This document shows positions 8,194 through 18,060 of a stretch of DNA of 64,000 nucleotides, in pieces; the stretch's first letter is position 1; every line of letters starts with the position of its first letter. The stretch is from Pseudomonas sp. dw_612 (GTDB lineage Bacteria; Pseudomonadota; Gammaproteobacteria; Pseudomonadales; Pseudomonadaceae): NCBI RefSeq assembly GCF_018449725.1, contig NZ_JAAVVC010000003.1:310001-374000 (forward strand), written 5' to 3'. Made by a program: the position numbers and the translations under genes. The notes beneath the pieces were generated by a model that had not been told where the DNA came from, did not search any database, and saw nothing but the letters and a program-made list of their open reading frames with translations.

Positions 8194-9159
8194 TTACCCT
8201 ACTTTGACCACGTGGGGTTGCGTGGAGCGCTCAGCGGTCGGCAGGTGATCCAGATCACGGCTGACCAGCAACAGGACTTCAGCAGAGGCGTCCGACACCT
8301 GCGCCTTGTAACCGGCGATGGAGCGGGCGAAGACGTTGTAGATGACCACGGCAGGAATCGCGGCCACCAGACCCAGCGCGGTGGCCAGCAAGGCTTCGGC
8401 AATACCCGGGGCCACAACGGCGAGGTTGGTGGTCTGGGTTTTGGCGATGCCGATGAAGCTGTTCATGATGCCCCACACGGTGCCGAACAAACCTACGAAT
8501 GGCGCGGTAGAACCGATGGTGGCGAGCACGCCGGTGCCGCTGCTCATGTTGCGACCGCACGCCGCAACCAGACGCTCAAGACGGAAGGCGACACGTTCCT
8601 TGATGCCTTCTTTCTCGCGGCTGTTGGCCGACAGGCGCATCTCTTCCAGCGCGTCGTGCACCAGCAAATGAGCGAGGGTGCCTTGCTTGGTCGCGGTGGC
8701 GCTGGCTTCTTTAAGAGTGGTGGCTTTCTTCAGGTGGACGATTTCGTTACGCAGACGGCGCTTGGCGCCCATCAGCTCGAAGCCTTTGGCAATCCAGATG
8801 GTCCAGGTGATGATCGAGGCGATGGCCAGGCCGATCATCACGATTTTCACGATAATATCGGCGTTCTGGTACATGCCCCATGGCGACAGGTCGTGGGCCA
8901 TGCCCAGGGAGTTGTCGGGTTCGAGGACTTCTGGTGCGTCTTCAGCCGTGGCATCCACGGCTTGAGCCGGGTCGGTTGCGACCGGTGCAGCGGCGTGATC
9001 AGCAGGGGCCGGAGCAGTCGCGGCGGCCGGGGTGGCGGGCGCTTGTGCATCAGCGAACGCGGCGGTTGGCGCCAGCATCAGGCTGAGCAGCAGGGCGGCC
9101 ACAGCGCTCCAGGCGCGAGGTCGTTTGGTTGGCGAAGCGGGGAATTGATTGCGTGTCAT
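8194..9159 (-). CDS. exbB: TonB-system motor subunit ExbB with N-terminal extension
   Basis: A 321-residue protein. The ATG at 9159 was chosen because it gives a clean signal-like N-terminus (basic MTRNQF..KRPRAW, then AVAALLLSLMLAPTAAFA). The frame remains open 181 codons further upstream, but that part overlaps the divergent gene. An Ala/Pro-rich periplasmic extension (about 37-95) precedes the MotA/TolQ/ExbB core with three membrane helices (about 110-135, 225-250, 265-290; ATIGSTAPFVGLFGTVWGIM and the LLATALGLVAAIPAVVIYN segment). The extended N-terminus is typical of pseudomonad ExbB. First gene of the operon; I found no convincing Fur box upstream. Confidence 0.93.
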   Translation of the reverse strand: MTRNQFPASPTKRPRAWSAVAALLLSLMLAPTAAFADAQAPATPAAATAPAPADHAAAPVATDPAQAVDATAEDAPEVLEPDNSLGMAHDLSPWGMYQNADIIVKIVMIGLAIASIITWTIWIAKGFELMGAKRRLRNEIVHLKKATTLKEASATATKQGTLAHLLVHDALEEMRLSANSREKEGIKERVAFRLERLVAACGRNMSSGTGVLATIGSTAPFVGLFGTVWGIMNSFIGIAKTQTTNLAVVAPGIAEALLATALGLVAAIPAVVIYNVFARSIAGYKAQVSDASAEVLLLVSRDLDHLPTAERSTQPHVVKVG

Positions 9160-9348
9160 GCTGGCCGGACCTGAGAGAAAAATAGGGTGAATGTTCTTCC
9201 AGGCCTCGTAGGGCCGAGAACAAAAGTGGCCGGCATTATTGCAAGTAATTCTTGTTAACAGAAGTAATAGCGTCTCTTTTTTTCCTCCATTGCTAGCCGC
9301 TCGTCCTTTACGGGCGCTAATCTGTACCTTTCCTGTGGGAGTTTTCTG

Positions 9349-10206
9349 ATGTCCGCGCCATCTGTTTTGATTGCCGGTTGTGGTGATGTCGGCAGTCGTC
9401 TGGCCACGCAATTGCTGGGCGCTGGGTGGGAGGTTCACGGCTTGCGGCGTGACGTCTCGCGCCTGCCCGACGGGGTGATTGGCGTTGCCGGTGACTTGTT
9501 CAATAAAGACTGTCCGGAAACCTGGCCAATCGGAGCGGTGGATTACCTGGTGTATTGCGCGGCGGCCACCGACCACGATGAGGCGGGTTATCGCGCCGCT
9601 TACATTCAGGGTTTGCAGCACGTGCTGGAATGGCTGGACGACTATGGGCAGGTGCCCAATCGACTGCTGTTCGTATCCAGCAGCAGCGTTTATGGTCAGC
9701 AAGAGGGCGAGTGGGTCGACGAGACTTCAACCGCCGTGGCGGCAGGCTATTCAGGGCGTGTGATGCTGGAAGCCGAGCAAATTGCTCTCAATAGCGGCAT
9801 CCCGGCGAGCATCGTACGTTTGACCGGGATCTACGGTCCGGGCCGCGAATGGCTGCTGACTCAGGTTCGTCGTGGTTATCGCGTGGCGATCGATCCGCCG
9901 TTGTACGGCAACCGCATTCACGCCGACGACGCGGCGGGGTTGATGGCGTGCTTGCTCGAAGCGGATCAACGTGGTGTGGCGCTGGATGACTTCTATATAG
10001 GTGTCGACGATGCGCCTGCGCCATTGGCGGAAGTGGTGGGCTGGTTGCGTGAGTACCTGGGCGTGACCGAATGGTCCGAGGACGAGAGCGTGCGCCGCAC
10101 GGGTAGCAAGCGTTGCAGCAATGCCCGGGCGAAAGCGTTGGGCTGGGAACCGAAGTATCCGAGTTATCGTGAAGGGTATGCCGCGATTCTTGAAGGTCGC
10201 TCCTGA
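9349..10206 (+). CDS. NAD-dependent epimerase/dehydratase-family protein
   Basis: A 285-residue extended short-chain dehydrogenase-like protein. An N-terminal Rossmann motif (IAGCGDVGSRLA, residues 7-18) binds NAD(P), a VSSSSVYG segment (about 108-116) carries the conserved serines, and a LTGIYGPGREW segment follows. The catalytic YxxxK tyrosine is not obvious, as seen in the YeeZ-like subgroup. Substrate unknown; sugar-nucleotide modification is one possibility. It is divergent from exbB, with about 190 bases of shared upstream DNA. Confidence 0.8.
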   Translation: MSAPSVLIAGCGDVGSRLATQLLGAGWEVHGLRRDVSRLPDGVIGVAGDLFNKDCPETWPIGAVDYLVYCAAATDHDEAGYRAAYIQGLQHVLEWLDDYGQVPNRLLFVSSSSVYGQQEGEWVDETSTAVAAGYSGRVMLEAEQIALNSGIPASIVRLTGIYGPGREWLLTQVRRGYRVAIDPPLYGNRIHADDAAGLMACLLEADQRGVALDDFYIGVDDAPAPLAEVVGWLREYLGVTEWSEDESVRRTGSKRCSNARAKALGWEPKYPSYREGYAAILEGRS

Positions 10207-10228
10207 CTCCCGAACTCCCCAAAACAAA

Positions 10229-10322
10229 TGTGGGAGCGGGCTTGCTCGCGAAGAGGCCATAACATTCAACATCTTCGTTGACTGTTACACCGCCTTCGCG
10301 AGCAAGCCCGCTCCCACAGGGG
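10229..10322. repeat. REPIN, type A pair
   Basis: Inverted copies of the GGGAGCGGGCTTGCTCGCGA element lie between convergent genes. The arms end in TGTGGG and CCCACAGGGG. Confidence 0.93.
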
Positions 10323-10346
10323 ATCTTCTTTGCAGCTAGATGCACA

Positions 10347-11087
10347 TCACTGCTTCTCGAGCAGCCAATGCCGATCACCCGGTGTGAACTGAGGCATCTC
10401 ATCCGCCTGCGCCGTGTTCACAGCCTGGAAGATCTCCAGTTCCTTGCCTTTACGAGCAAAGATCCAGGTATTGCCCTGGCCGTTCTGCTGCAGCCACATA
10501 TTGTCGTTGCCGCCGCTCATCGACGCGCAATCACCCGCCAGGCACAGGGCATAACGGTCGGCACCCGGCAGGCCGGCCACTTGGCCATCTGCCTGGAATT
10601 GCACGGTGCTGCCTTCACCTTGGCCGTTGACGATTTTCCAGCTACCGCCCATGTAGGCCGAGTACAGCGCGCGTTCGAAGCTGGCGCCAATCGGCGCGCC
10701 TTCCGGGACCGGAATCAAGGCACGGTCGAAGACTTGCGCGGGTTCGTTGTCGTTCGCGACCTGGCTTAATTGCTTGCCGTCACGTCGCAGCTCGCTGGCT
10801 GAGCTGCCATAGAAGTCGACTTTCCAGGCGCCGGACTCATCGGCCAGCAACTTGCCTTCGACGTTTTCAAAACCGTTGGTGTAGCGGGCCTGACCGGCCT
10901 TGGTGTTGACGTCCCACTCCAGGTTCGGACCGTAAGCCTGGAGCGCTTCGCGCAGGGGGCCGCCCTTGGAGGCAGCATCGATGGCCACCTGGTTGATCCA
11001 GGTGCCGCTGATATCACGGTCGGCAGGATTGCTGGCGCAGCCGCCGAGGAAAACGGCGAGCAAGGAGAAGGCAAGCGCTTTGCGCAT
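10347..11087 (-). CDS. Predicted outer-membrane lipoprotein of unknown function
   Basis: A 246-residue protein. A short signal (MRKALAFSLLAVF) ends in the lipobox LGGC with Cys17 as the lipidation site. The mature part has beta-rich, glycine-containing segments (DISGTWINQV near the start, GSWKIVNGQGEGSTVQF, DNMWLQQNGQGNTWIF) that suggest a small beta barrel or lipocalin-like fold. There are two close cysteines in ALCLAGDCAS that may form a disulfide. Conserved position after ridA but no named function that I recognise. Confidence 0.75.
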   Translation of the reverse strand: MRKALAFSLLAVFLGGCASNPADRDISGTWINQVAIDAASKGGPLREALQAYGPNLEWDVNTKAGQARYTNGFENVEGKLLADESGAWKVDFYGSSASELRRDGKQLSQVANDNEPAQVFDRALIPVPEGAPIGASFERALYSAYMGGSWKIVNGQGEGSTVQFQADGQVAGLPGADRYALCLAGDCASMSGGNDNMWLQQNGQGNTWIFARKGKELEIFQAVNTAQADEMPQFTPGDRHWLLEKQ

Positions 11088-11143
11088 GGTGGAATCCTTT
11101 CAAAACGAAGTCGGCGCAACCTGGAACGGTTGCGCCGGATGTA

Positions 11144-11524
11144 TTACTCGATGACCAGAATGGCGTCCATTTCTACCTGCGAACCCTTTGGCAGGGCTGC
11201 TACGCCGATGGCGGCGCGGGCAGGGTAGGGCTGGTCAAAGTACTTGCCCATGATCTCGTTGACCTTGGCGAAATGGCTCAGGTCGGTGAGGAAGATGTTC
11301 AGTTTGACGATGTCCTTGAACGAACCGCCAGCAGCTTCAGCCACGGCCTTGAGGTTCTCGAACACCTGGACGGTCTGGGCTTCGAAGCCTTCGACCAGTT
11401 CCATGGTTTTTGGGTCCAGGGGAATCTGACCCGACATGTAAACGGTATTGCCAGCCTTGATCGCCTGGGAATAAGTACCGATGGCGGCCGGGGCCTTGTC
11501 GCTGGTGATAACAGTCTTGGTCAT
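11144..11524 (-). CDS. ridA: Enamine/imine deaminase RidA
   Basis: A 126-residue protein of the RidA/YjgF family. It contains the signature [20 protein letters not shown] near the C-terminus, where the conserved arginine (PARAAIGV) binds the carboxylate of 2-aminoacrylate-type intermediates. It hydrolyses reactive enamines/imines released by PLP enzymes. It lies 24 bases after spoT on the same strand, as usual in gamma-proteobacteria. Confidence 0.93.
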   Translation of the reverse strand: MTKTVITSDKAPAAIGTYSQAIKAGNTVYMSGQIPLDPKTMELVEGFEAQTVQVFENLKAVAEAAGGSFKDIVKLNIFLTDLSHFAKVNEIMGKYFDQPYPARAAIGVAALPKGSQVEMDAILVIE

Positions 11525-11548
11525 GAATGACTCCTTGTAATGGATGGG

Positions 11549-13654
11549 CTACGCACGCATGCGGGTGATGCGAATCACCCCGGTCAAGGCGCGCAGTTTC
11601 TTAATCACGCGGGCCAGGTGCACACGGTCGTGCACGCTGACCACCAGTTGGACCACGCTGATGCGACCATCGCGTTCGTCCATGCTGATTTTTTCGATAT
11701 TACCGTCGGCGGCATTGACGCTGCTGGCCAGCAGGGCGATCAGGCCGCGCTGATGTTCCAGTTCGACGCGCAGCTCGACGTTGAATTCGCCGGTGACATC
11801 CTTGGCCCACGAGAGCTGGATGCATTTTTCCGGGTTGTGGCGGATTTCGCTGATGTTGCGGCAGTTGTCCAGGTGCACAACCATGCCTTTGCCTGCGGAC
11901 AGATGGCCGACAATCGGGTCGCCCGGGATCGGCGTGCAGCATTTGGCGTAGCTCAGCACCAGACCTTCGGTGCCGCGAATCGCCAGCGGACCTTCGGCAC
12001 TCGGCAGTTGTTCGCCTTCGCCCAGCAGGCGGCGGGCGACTACATAAGCCATGCGATTGCCCAGGCCGATGTCTTCGAGCAGGTCTTCGATCAGTTCCAG
12101 GCGATATTCGGTGAGCATCGCCTTGACGCGCTCCGCCGGGACTTTGTCCAGGGTGCTGTCGAAACCGTTGAGTACCTTGTTCAGCAGGCGTTCGCCGAGG
12201 CTGATGGATTCGGAGCGGCGTTGCAGTTTCAGCGCATGGCGGATGTGGGTCCGCGCCTTGCCGGTGACCACGAAGTTGAGCCAGGCCGGGTTCGGCCGCG
12301 CGCCTGGAGCGCTGACGATCTCGACCGTGGAGCCGCTTTGCAGCGGTTCGGACAGCGGTGCGAGACGACGATTGATCCGGCAGGCGATGCAGCTGTTGCC
12401 GACGTCAGTGTGCACCGCGTAGGCGAAGTCCACCGCCGTGGAGCCTTTAGGCAGCTCCATGATCCGGCCTTTGGGCGTGAACACGTAGACCTCGTCCGGG
12501 AACAGGTCGATCTTCACGCTTTCGATGAATTCCAGCGAGTTACCGGCCCGTTGCTGCATTTCCAGCACGCCTTTGACCCACTGGCGGGCGCGAGCGTGAG
12601 TGCCTTTCGGCTGCTCGTCGCCGCTGGATTTGTACAGCCAATGGGCAGCGATACCGTTGTTGGCCATCTCTTCCATTTCACGGGTGCGGATCTGGATCTC
12701 GATCGGTACACCGTGCATGCCGAACAGCGTGGTGTGCAGCGACTGATAGCCGTTGGCCTTGGGGATCGCAATGTAATCCTTGAAGCGCCCCGGCAACGGT
12801 TTGTACAAATTATGCACAGCACCCAACACGCGGTAGCAGGTGTCGACCTTGTCGACGATGATCCGGAACGCATAGACGTCCATGATCTCGTTGAAGGCCC
12901 GACGCTTGCCGCGCATCTTTTTGTAGATGCCGTAGAGGTGTTTCTGGCGTCCGCTGACTTCTCCCTGGATTTCATCAATCGCCAGGCAGTGGCTCAGGGA
13001 CTCTTCGATCTTGTTGACGATTTCCTTGCGGTTGCCCCGGGCGCGCTTGACCGCCTGGTTGATCCGCGCGGAACGCATCGGGTGCATGGCCTTGAAGCCG
13101 AGGTCTTCGAATTCTATGCGGATGGCGTGCATGCCCAGCCGATTGGCGATGGGCGCATAGATCTCCAGGGTTTCCTTGGCGATGCGCCGGCGTTTCTCGC
13201 CGGACAGCACTTCCAGCGTGCGCATGTTGTGCAGGCGGTCGGCCAGCTTGACCAGGATCACGCGAATATCGCGGGCCATGGCCATGGCCATTTTCTGGAA
13301 GTTTTCAGCCTGGGCTTCGGCCTTGGTCTCGAAGTTCATCTGGGTCAGTTTGCTGACCCCGTCGACCAGTTCGGCCACGGTTTCGCCGAACTGCGCTTGC
13401 AGCGCTTCCTTGGCAATCCCGGTGTCTTCGATCACGTCATGCAGCATGGCTGCCATCAGGCTCTGATGGTCCATATGCATGTCGGCAAGAATATTCGCCA
13501 CGGCAAGAGGATGCGTGACATACGCCTCGCCACTGCGGCGGCGTTGGCCGTCGTGGGCTTGTTCGGCGTAGAAATACGCTCGGCGGACCAGGTTGACCTG
13601 GTCCTTGCCGAGGTAGGTCGATAAGCGATCGGCGAGGGCGTCTATGCTCGGCAT
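11549..13654 (-). CDS. spoT: Bifunctional (p)ppGpp synthetase/hydrolase SpoT
   Basis: A 701-residue protein. The hydrolase HD domain (about 30-170) retains the metal ligands His48 and His72-Asp73 (MLHDVIEDT). The RelA/SpoT synthetase domain (about 225-350) contains GYQSLHTTLFG and the EMEEMANNGIAAHW segment. A TGS domain (about 385-445, VYVFTPKGRIMELP) and a C-terminal ACT domain (about 625-701) complete the family layout. It makes and degrades the alarmone ppGpp, adjusting growth to starvation. It lies between rpoZ and ridA in the conserved gmk-rpoZ-spoT order. Confidence 0.97.
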   Translation of the reverse strand: MPSIDALADRLSTYLGKDQVNLVRRAYFYAEQAHDGQRRRSGEAYVTHPLAVANILADMHMDHQSLMAAMLHDVIEDTGIAKEALQAQFGETVAELVDGVSKLTQMNFETKAEAQAENFQKMAMAMARDIRVILVKLADRLHNMRTLEVLSGEKRRRIAKETLEIYAPIANRLGMHAIRIEFEDLGFKAMHPMRSARINQAVKRARGNRKEIVNKIEESLSHCLAIDEIQGEVSGRQKHLYGIYKKMRGKRRAFNEIMDVYAFRIIVDKVDTCYRVLGAVHNLYKPLPGRFKDYIAIPKANGYQSLHTTLFGMHGVPIEIQIRTREMEEMANNGIAAHWLYKSSGDEQPKGTHARARQWVKGVLEMQQRAGNSLEFIESVKIDLFPDEVYVFTPKGRIMELPKGSTAVDFAYAVHTDVGNSCIACRINRRLAPLSEPLQSGSTVEIVSAPGARPNPAWLNFVVTGKARTHIRHALKLQRRSESISLGERLLNKVLNGFDSTLDKVPAERVKAMLTEYRLELIEDLLEDIGLGNRMAYVVARRLLGEGEQLPSAEGPLAIRGTEGLVLSYAKCCTPIPGDPIVGHLSAGKGMVVHLDNCRNISEIRHNPEKCIQLSWAKDVTGEFNVELRVELEHQRGLIALLASSVNAADGNIEKISMDERDGRISVVQLVVSVHDRVHLARVIKKLRALTGVIRITRMRA

Positions 13655-13711
13655 GATGACTCCTGCCGTTCGCTGTGACCCCGCGCCGTGCTACGTCGAC
13701 CAGGCATAGGC

Positions 13712-13975
13712 TTAGACGGCCTCGTTGGACTCGTCCTCGAACGCTGCGAACAGCGGTTCGTCTTCGACGATTTCAGCATTGGCGATGAACTCATAGCTCA
13801 TCAGGCCTTCAGCGATTTCACGCAGCGCTACAACGGTAGGCTTGTCGTTTTCCCACTGAACCAGTGGCTCTTTGCCGCCGGTGGCCAGTTGACGGGCACG
13901 TTTGGTGGACAGCATGACCAGCTCAAAACGGTTTTCCACGTGGTTCAGGCAGTCTTCAACGGTTACGCGGGCCAT
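13712..13975 (-). CDS. rpoZ: RNA polymerase omega subunit
   Basis: 87 residues when started at the ATG at 13975 ([20 protein letters not shown]), the usual length and start for the family; the frame is open 19 codons further upstream. The [14 protein letters not shown] segment is the conserved core that holds the beta' subunit, assisting polymerase assembly and ppGpp binding. It is followed by spoT. A strong hairpin lies upstream toward gmk, so it probably has its own promoter in 13976-14040. Confidence 0.95.
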   Translation of the reverse strand: MARVTVEDCLNHVENRFELVMLSTKRARQLATGGKEPLVQWENDKPTVVALREIAEGLMSYEFIANAEIVEDEPLFAAFEDESNEAV

Positions 13976-14038
13976 GGTATTCCTCGGAGCGAATGCAATA
14001 TGCGCGCTGCCCGGTTGGGCGAGCGGACTCAACAGTTT

Positions 14039-14075
14039 AAAAAATCACCAGCGATTAGGGAAGCGCTGATTTTTT
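14039..14075 (-). terminator. Terminator after gmk
   Basis: The inverted repeat AAAAAATCA..CAGCG / CGCTG..ATTTTTT is read on the minus strand with a T run on its 3' arm. It would separate yicC-gmk from rpoZ-spoT-ridA, and may also work in the opposite direction. Confidence 0.7.
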
Positions 14076-14142
14076 GACCAAGCCCTTCGACGCGCTGCAA
14101 GTGCCAATGTAAAGCCCCCGCAGCGGTTTTGGGAAGAGCTGT

Positions 14143-14775
<633 letters not shown>

Positions 14776-15639
14776 TTACTCAATGTTCTGTACTTGTTCG
14801 CGCATCTGCTCGATCAACACTTTGAGGTTGACCGCAGCCTGGGTGCTGCGCGGGTCGAAGGCTTTGGAGCCCAGTGTATTGGCTTCGCGGTTGAGTTCCT
14901 GCATCAGGAAGTCCAGGCGCCGACCGGCCGCGCCGCCGGACTTGAGCACCCGGCGAACTTCGATGATGTGCGTGCTCAGGCGATCCAGTTCTTCGGCGAC
15001 GTCGCTCTTTTGCGCGAGCATGACCATTTCCTGCTCCAGGCGCTGCGGGTCCATCTCGGCTTTCATGTCGGCAAAGCGGTCGAGGACTTTCTGGCGCTGG
15101 GTGGCGAGCATCTGCGGAACCAGTTCACGCAGGGTCACGACGTCTTCTTCAATAGAGGTCAGGCGCTCGTTGATCAAACGTGCCAGCTCCGCGCCTTCGC
15201 GCTCGCGGCCAGCCTTGAGTTCTTTCAGGCCTAGGTTGAACAACGCCAACGCCTCGGCATTCAGGGCTTGCGGGTCAGTGGCGTCGCCCACCAGCACGCC
15301 GGGCCAGGCCAGGACTTCCAGCGGGTTCAACGCGGCCGGATTCTTGATCAGCCCGGCAATCGTTTCGGCAGCTGCGACCAGTTGCGCGGCGCGCTCGCGG
15401 TCCACTTGCAGCGGTTTGCCGGTGCTTTCTTCGGTGAAGCGCAGGGTGCATTCCAGTTTGCCCCGGGAGATGCCCTGGCGCAGAGCCTCGCGGACCGCGC
15501 CTTCGAGGTCGCGAAATGACTCCGGCAGGCGCAGGTGCGGCTCCAGGTAGCGGCTGTTGACCGAGCGCAGTTCCCAGCTCAGGGTGCCTTGGGCGCCGGC
15601 TTTTTCGACGCGGGCGAAGGCGGTCATGCTGTGCACCAT
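14776..15639 (-). CDS. yicC: YicC-family endoribonuclease
   Basis: 287 residues from the ATG at 15639 (MVHSMTAFARVE, matching the usual family start; the frame remains open 43 codons further upstream). The N-terminal YicC-like domain (LSWELRSVNSRYLEPHLRLPE) and the C-terminal DUF1732 region, with the conserved EQEMVMLAQKSDVAEELDRL and GGAAGRRLDFLMQELNREAN segments, are both intact. Family members are endoribonucleases implicated in small-RNA turnover. Operon partner of gmk and divergent from rph. Confidence 0.92.
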   Translation of the reverse strand: MVHSMTAFARVEKAGAQGTLSWELRSVNSRYLEPHLRLPESFRDLEGAVREALRQGISRGKLECTLRFTEESTGKPLQVDRERAAQLVAAAETIAGLIKNPAALNPLEVLAWPGVLVGDATDPQALNAEALALFNLGLKELKAGREREGAELARLINERLTSIEEDVVTLRELVPQMLATQRQKVLDRFADMKAEMDPQRLEQEMVMLAQKSDVAEELDRLSTHIIEVRRVLKSGGAAGRRLDFLMQELNREANTLGSKAFDPRSTQAAVNLKVLIEQMREQVQNIE

Positions 15640-15909
15640 GGAGGTACCTCGCAATGCAGGCCGGCGCGAAACCCTTGGGCTTCGCGGACCCGATATCAAT
15701 GAATGTAAGCCGACTGGCAGCAAAGGCGCAGGATTGTAGCGCAGTGGGGCGGATGCGCCCAAACACACGCTGTGACAAAGGGCTGCAGGCCGTCGGTTAT
15801 ACGCTGTTGGCGGCCTTCAGCCGTCGGCCGGATTTTTTAGACGTGCCCAGTCGTGGCTGGCGGCTCTATAATGCTCCGCAGTTTTCCGTCCCCAGTACAG
15901 GTATTCCCT

Positions 15910-16632
15910 ATGAAACGTCCAAGTGGTCGCGTTGCCGATCAGCTCCGCTCGATCCGCATTACCCGCAACTACACCAAACACGCCGAGGGTTCTGTGCTGG
16001 TCGAGTTCGGTGATACCAAAGTCATCTGCACCGTCAGCGTCGAGAATGGCGTGCCGCGTTTCCTCAAAGGTCAGGGCCAAGGCTGGTTGACCGCTGAATA
16101 CGGCATGCTGCCGCGCGCCACCGGCGAGCGTAACCAGCGTGAAGCGAGCCGCGGCAAGCAAGGCGGCCGCACCCTGGAAATCCAGCGTCTGATCGGCCGT
16201 TCCCTGCGCGCAGCGCTGGACATGTCGAAGCTGGGCGATGTCACGCTGTACGTCGATTGCGACGTGATCCAGGCTGACGGCGGTACCCGTACCGCGTCCA
16301 TCACCGGCGCCATGGTTGCGCTGGTCGATGCCTTGAAAGTGATCAAGAAACGCGGCGGCCTGAAAGGCGGCGACCCGCTCAAGCAAATGATCGCGGCCGT
16401 TTCGGTCGGTATGTACCAGGGCGAGCCGGTGCTTGACCTCGACTATCTGGAAGACTCGGCTGCCGAGACTGACCTGAACGTGGTGATGACCAGCACGGGC
16501 GGTTTCATCGAAGTCCAGGGCACTGCCGAAGGCGCGCCGTTCCAACCGGAAGAGCTGAACGCTATGCTTGAGTTGGCGAAGAAAGGCATGACCGAAATCT
16601 TCGAACTGCAAAAGGCTGCACTGGCCGACTGA
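15910..16632 (+). CDS. rph: Ribonuclease PH
   Basis: 240 residues from the ATG at 15910 ([20 protein letters not shown], the canonical start; the frame is open 19 codons upstream). The phosphorolytic core shows [16 protein letters not shown], the phosphate-binding [15 protein letters not shown] and the [20 protein letters not shown] segment. It trims 3' ends of tRNA precursors using phosphate. The C-terminus is full length, unlike the frameshifted E. coli K-12 copy. Confidence 0.97.
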   Translation: MKRPSGRVADQLRSIRITRNYTKHAEGSVLVEFGDTKVICTVSVENGVPRFLKGQGQGWLTAEYGMLPRATGERNQREASRGKQGGRTLEIQRLIGRSLRAALDMSKLGDVTLYVDCDVIQADGGTRTASITGAMVALVDALKVIKKRGGLKGGDPLKQMIAAVSVGMYQGEPVLDLDYLEDSAAETDLNVVMTSTGGFIEVQGTAEGAPFQPEELNAMLELAKKGMTEIFELQKAALAD

Positions 16633-16660
16633 TCGGACCGCTCCACGCAAGGAGGACAAT

Positions 16661-17029
16661 ATGAGTGACGAGCAACAGTTGCTTCCCACTCCGAGCAAAG
16701 AGGTTCGGCAATGGGCGATGTTTTGTCACTTGTCCGCCTTGCTGGGGATCTGGATTCCGTTCGGCACGTTGATTGGCCCACTGATTCTGTGGCAGATGAA
16801 GCGCGAGATGGACCCGTTCGTCGATGCACAGGGCAAGGAGGCGCTCAATTTTCAGATCACCGTCGCCATTGCCGCGACCATCTCGTTCTTTTTGATGTTG
16901 GTGGTCATCGGGTTCTTCCTGCTTGGCCTGATCGCCATCGGCGCGTTGGTGCTGACGATCATTGCCGGGGTAAAAGCCAATGAAGGGGCGCCTTATCGGT
17001 ATCCGTTCACTTGGCGGTTGATCAAGTAG
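16661..17029 (+). CDS. DUF4870-family membrane protein
   Basis: A 122-residue protein. The cytoplasmic N-terminus (MSDEQQLLPTPSKEVRQWAM) is followed by hydrophobic segments at about 23-45, 65-90 and 90-110. The PFVDAQGKEALNFQIT motif typical of DUF4870/Tic20-like small membrane proteins lies between them. A good GGAGG ribosome site precedes the ATG, and the gene is 28 bases after rph. Function unknown. Confidence 0.85.
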   Translation: MSDEQQLLPTPSKEVRQWAMFCHLSALLGIWIPFGTLIGPLILWQMKREMDPFVDAQGKEALNFQITVAIAATISFFLMLVVIGFFLLGLIAIGALVLTIIAGVKANEGAPYRYPFTWRLIK

Positions 17030-17046
17030 TACACCGCAAATCTCCT

Positions 17047-17132
17047 TGTGGGGCTTGCTCGCGAATGCGGTGGCCCAGTCGATACGAATGTCGCCTGACA
17101 CGACGCCTTCGCGAGCAAGCCCGCTCCCACAT
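17047..17132. repeat. REPIN, type A pair with a shortened arm
   Basis: The right arm is complete (TTCGCGAGCAAGCCCGCTCC..). The left arm reads TGTGGGGCTTGCTCGCGAA and lacks about five bases (GAGCG) of the usual sequence, so the pair is imperfect. Confidence 0.9.
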
Positions 17133-17150
17133 GGGGCAATCAGCGGACAC

Positions 17151-17180
17151 AAAAAAGCCGACAGCGATGTCGGCTTTTTT
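17151..17180. terminator. Bidirectional terminator
   Basis: The stem AAAAAAGCCGACA / TGTCGGCTTTTTT has a short loop and T runs in both orientations. It lies between the DUF4870 gene (+) and crc (-) and can serve both. Confidence 0.9.
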
Positions 17181-17198
17181 GCATCTGCGAAACGACGC

Positions 17199-17978
17199 TT
17201 AGATGGTCAGCGTCCAGTCGTAGTCCACGATCAGCGGTGCGTGTTGCGAGAACCGTGGCTGACGTGGCAGGCGTGCACTGCGTACAAAGCGGCGCAGGCC
17301 CGGGGTCAGCAACTGGTAGTCGAAACGCCAGCCCAGGTTGAGCATCTCAGCCTGTTCGTTGTCCGGCCACCAGCTGTACTGGTCGCCTTCACGGCTGACT
17401 TCGCGCAGGGCATCGACGTAACCCATGTTGCCGACAATCTCGTCCATCCAGGCACGTTCAGGTGCCAGGAAGCCCGGGGATTGCTGGCTGTCGCGCCAGT
17501 TCTTGATATCCAGCTTCTGTTGCGCCACGTACAGCGAGCCACAATAAATGTACTCGCGACGTTTGCGCCGCTGTTTATCCAGATAACGGGCGAAGTCGTC
17601 CATTAGCTTGAACTTCTGGTTCAAGTCTTCATCGCCATTCTGCCCCGAAGGGAGCAGCAAGGTCGCGATGCTGACCTTATCGAAATCGGCTTGCAGGTAG
17701 CGCCCGTAGCGGTCGGCCGTCTCGAAGCCGAGACCGCTGATGACTGCCTTCGGTTGCAACCGCGAATACAAAGCCACGCCACCCTGGGCGGGAACTTCTG
17801 CTTCGCAGGCATAAAGGAAGTAGCCATCCAGTTGGAAGGCTGGATCGTCCAGTTCAAAGGCGGAGGCGCGGGTGTCCTGCAGGCAGATGACGTCGGCATT
17901 CTGTGCTTGCAGCCAACTGAGCAAACCTCGCTCCACTGCAGCCTGAATACCATTGACGTTCACACTGATGATCCGCAT
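17199..17978 (-). CDS. crc: Catabolite repression control protein Crc
   Basis: 259 residues from the ATG at 17978, the exact length of pseudomonad Crc. The fold is exonuclease III-like, but catalytic positions are altered: LQDT in place of LQET, and CGSLYVA in place of the GDMN motif. The protein is therefore not a nuclease. Known family role: with Hfq it blocks translation of catabolic mRNAs at A-rich sites when preferred carbon sources are present. It is divergent from pyrE, the conserved arrangement in Pseudomonas, with 82 bases between the two starts. Confidence 0.96.
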   Translation of the reverse strand: MRIISVNVNGIQAAVERGLLSWLQAQNADVICLQDTRASAFELDDPAFQLDGYFLYACEAEVPAQGGVALYSRLQPKAVISGLGFETADRYGRYLQADFDKVSIATLLLPSGQNGDEDLNQKFKLMDDFARYLDKQRRKRREYIYCGSLYVAQQKLDIKNWRDSQQSPGFLAPERAWMDEIVGNMGYVDALREVSREGDQYSWWPDNEQAEMLNLGWRFDYQLLTPGLRRFVRSARLPRQPRFSQHAPLIVDYDWTLTI

Positions 17979-18060
17979 AAATGGCCCCAAAAATCGCGTG
18001 CGTGTATGATACACGGCGTCAACCTAATTAGCTAAATCCGTGGTATTTGGGGTTTTTTTC

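Noticed and set aside
9160..9348. Fur box before exbB
   Set aside because: A-T-rich stretch near 9235-9265 fits the Fur consensus poorly, so I did not annotate it.
9160..9702. Minus-strand extension of exbB
   Set aside because: It overlaps the divergent epimerase-like gene; the internal start gives a proper signal peptide.
11540..13624. Long plus-strand frame of 694 codons opposite spoT
   Set aside because: It mirrors spoT; the translation is rich in His, Asp and Gln from antisense codon use and shows no motif.
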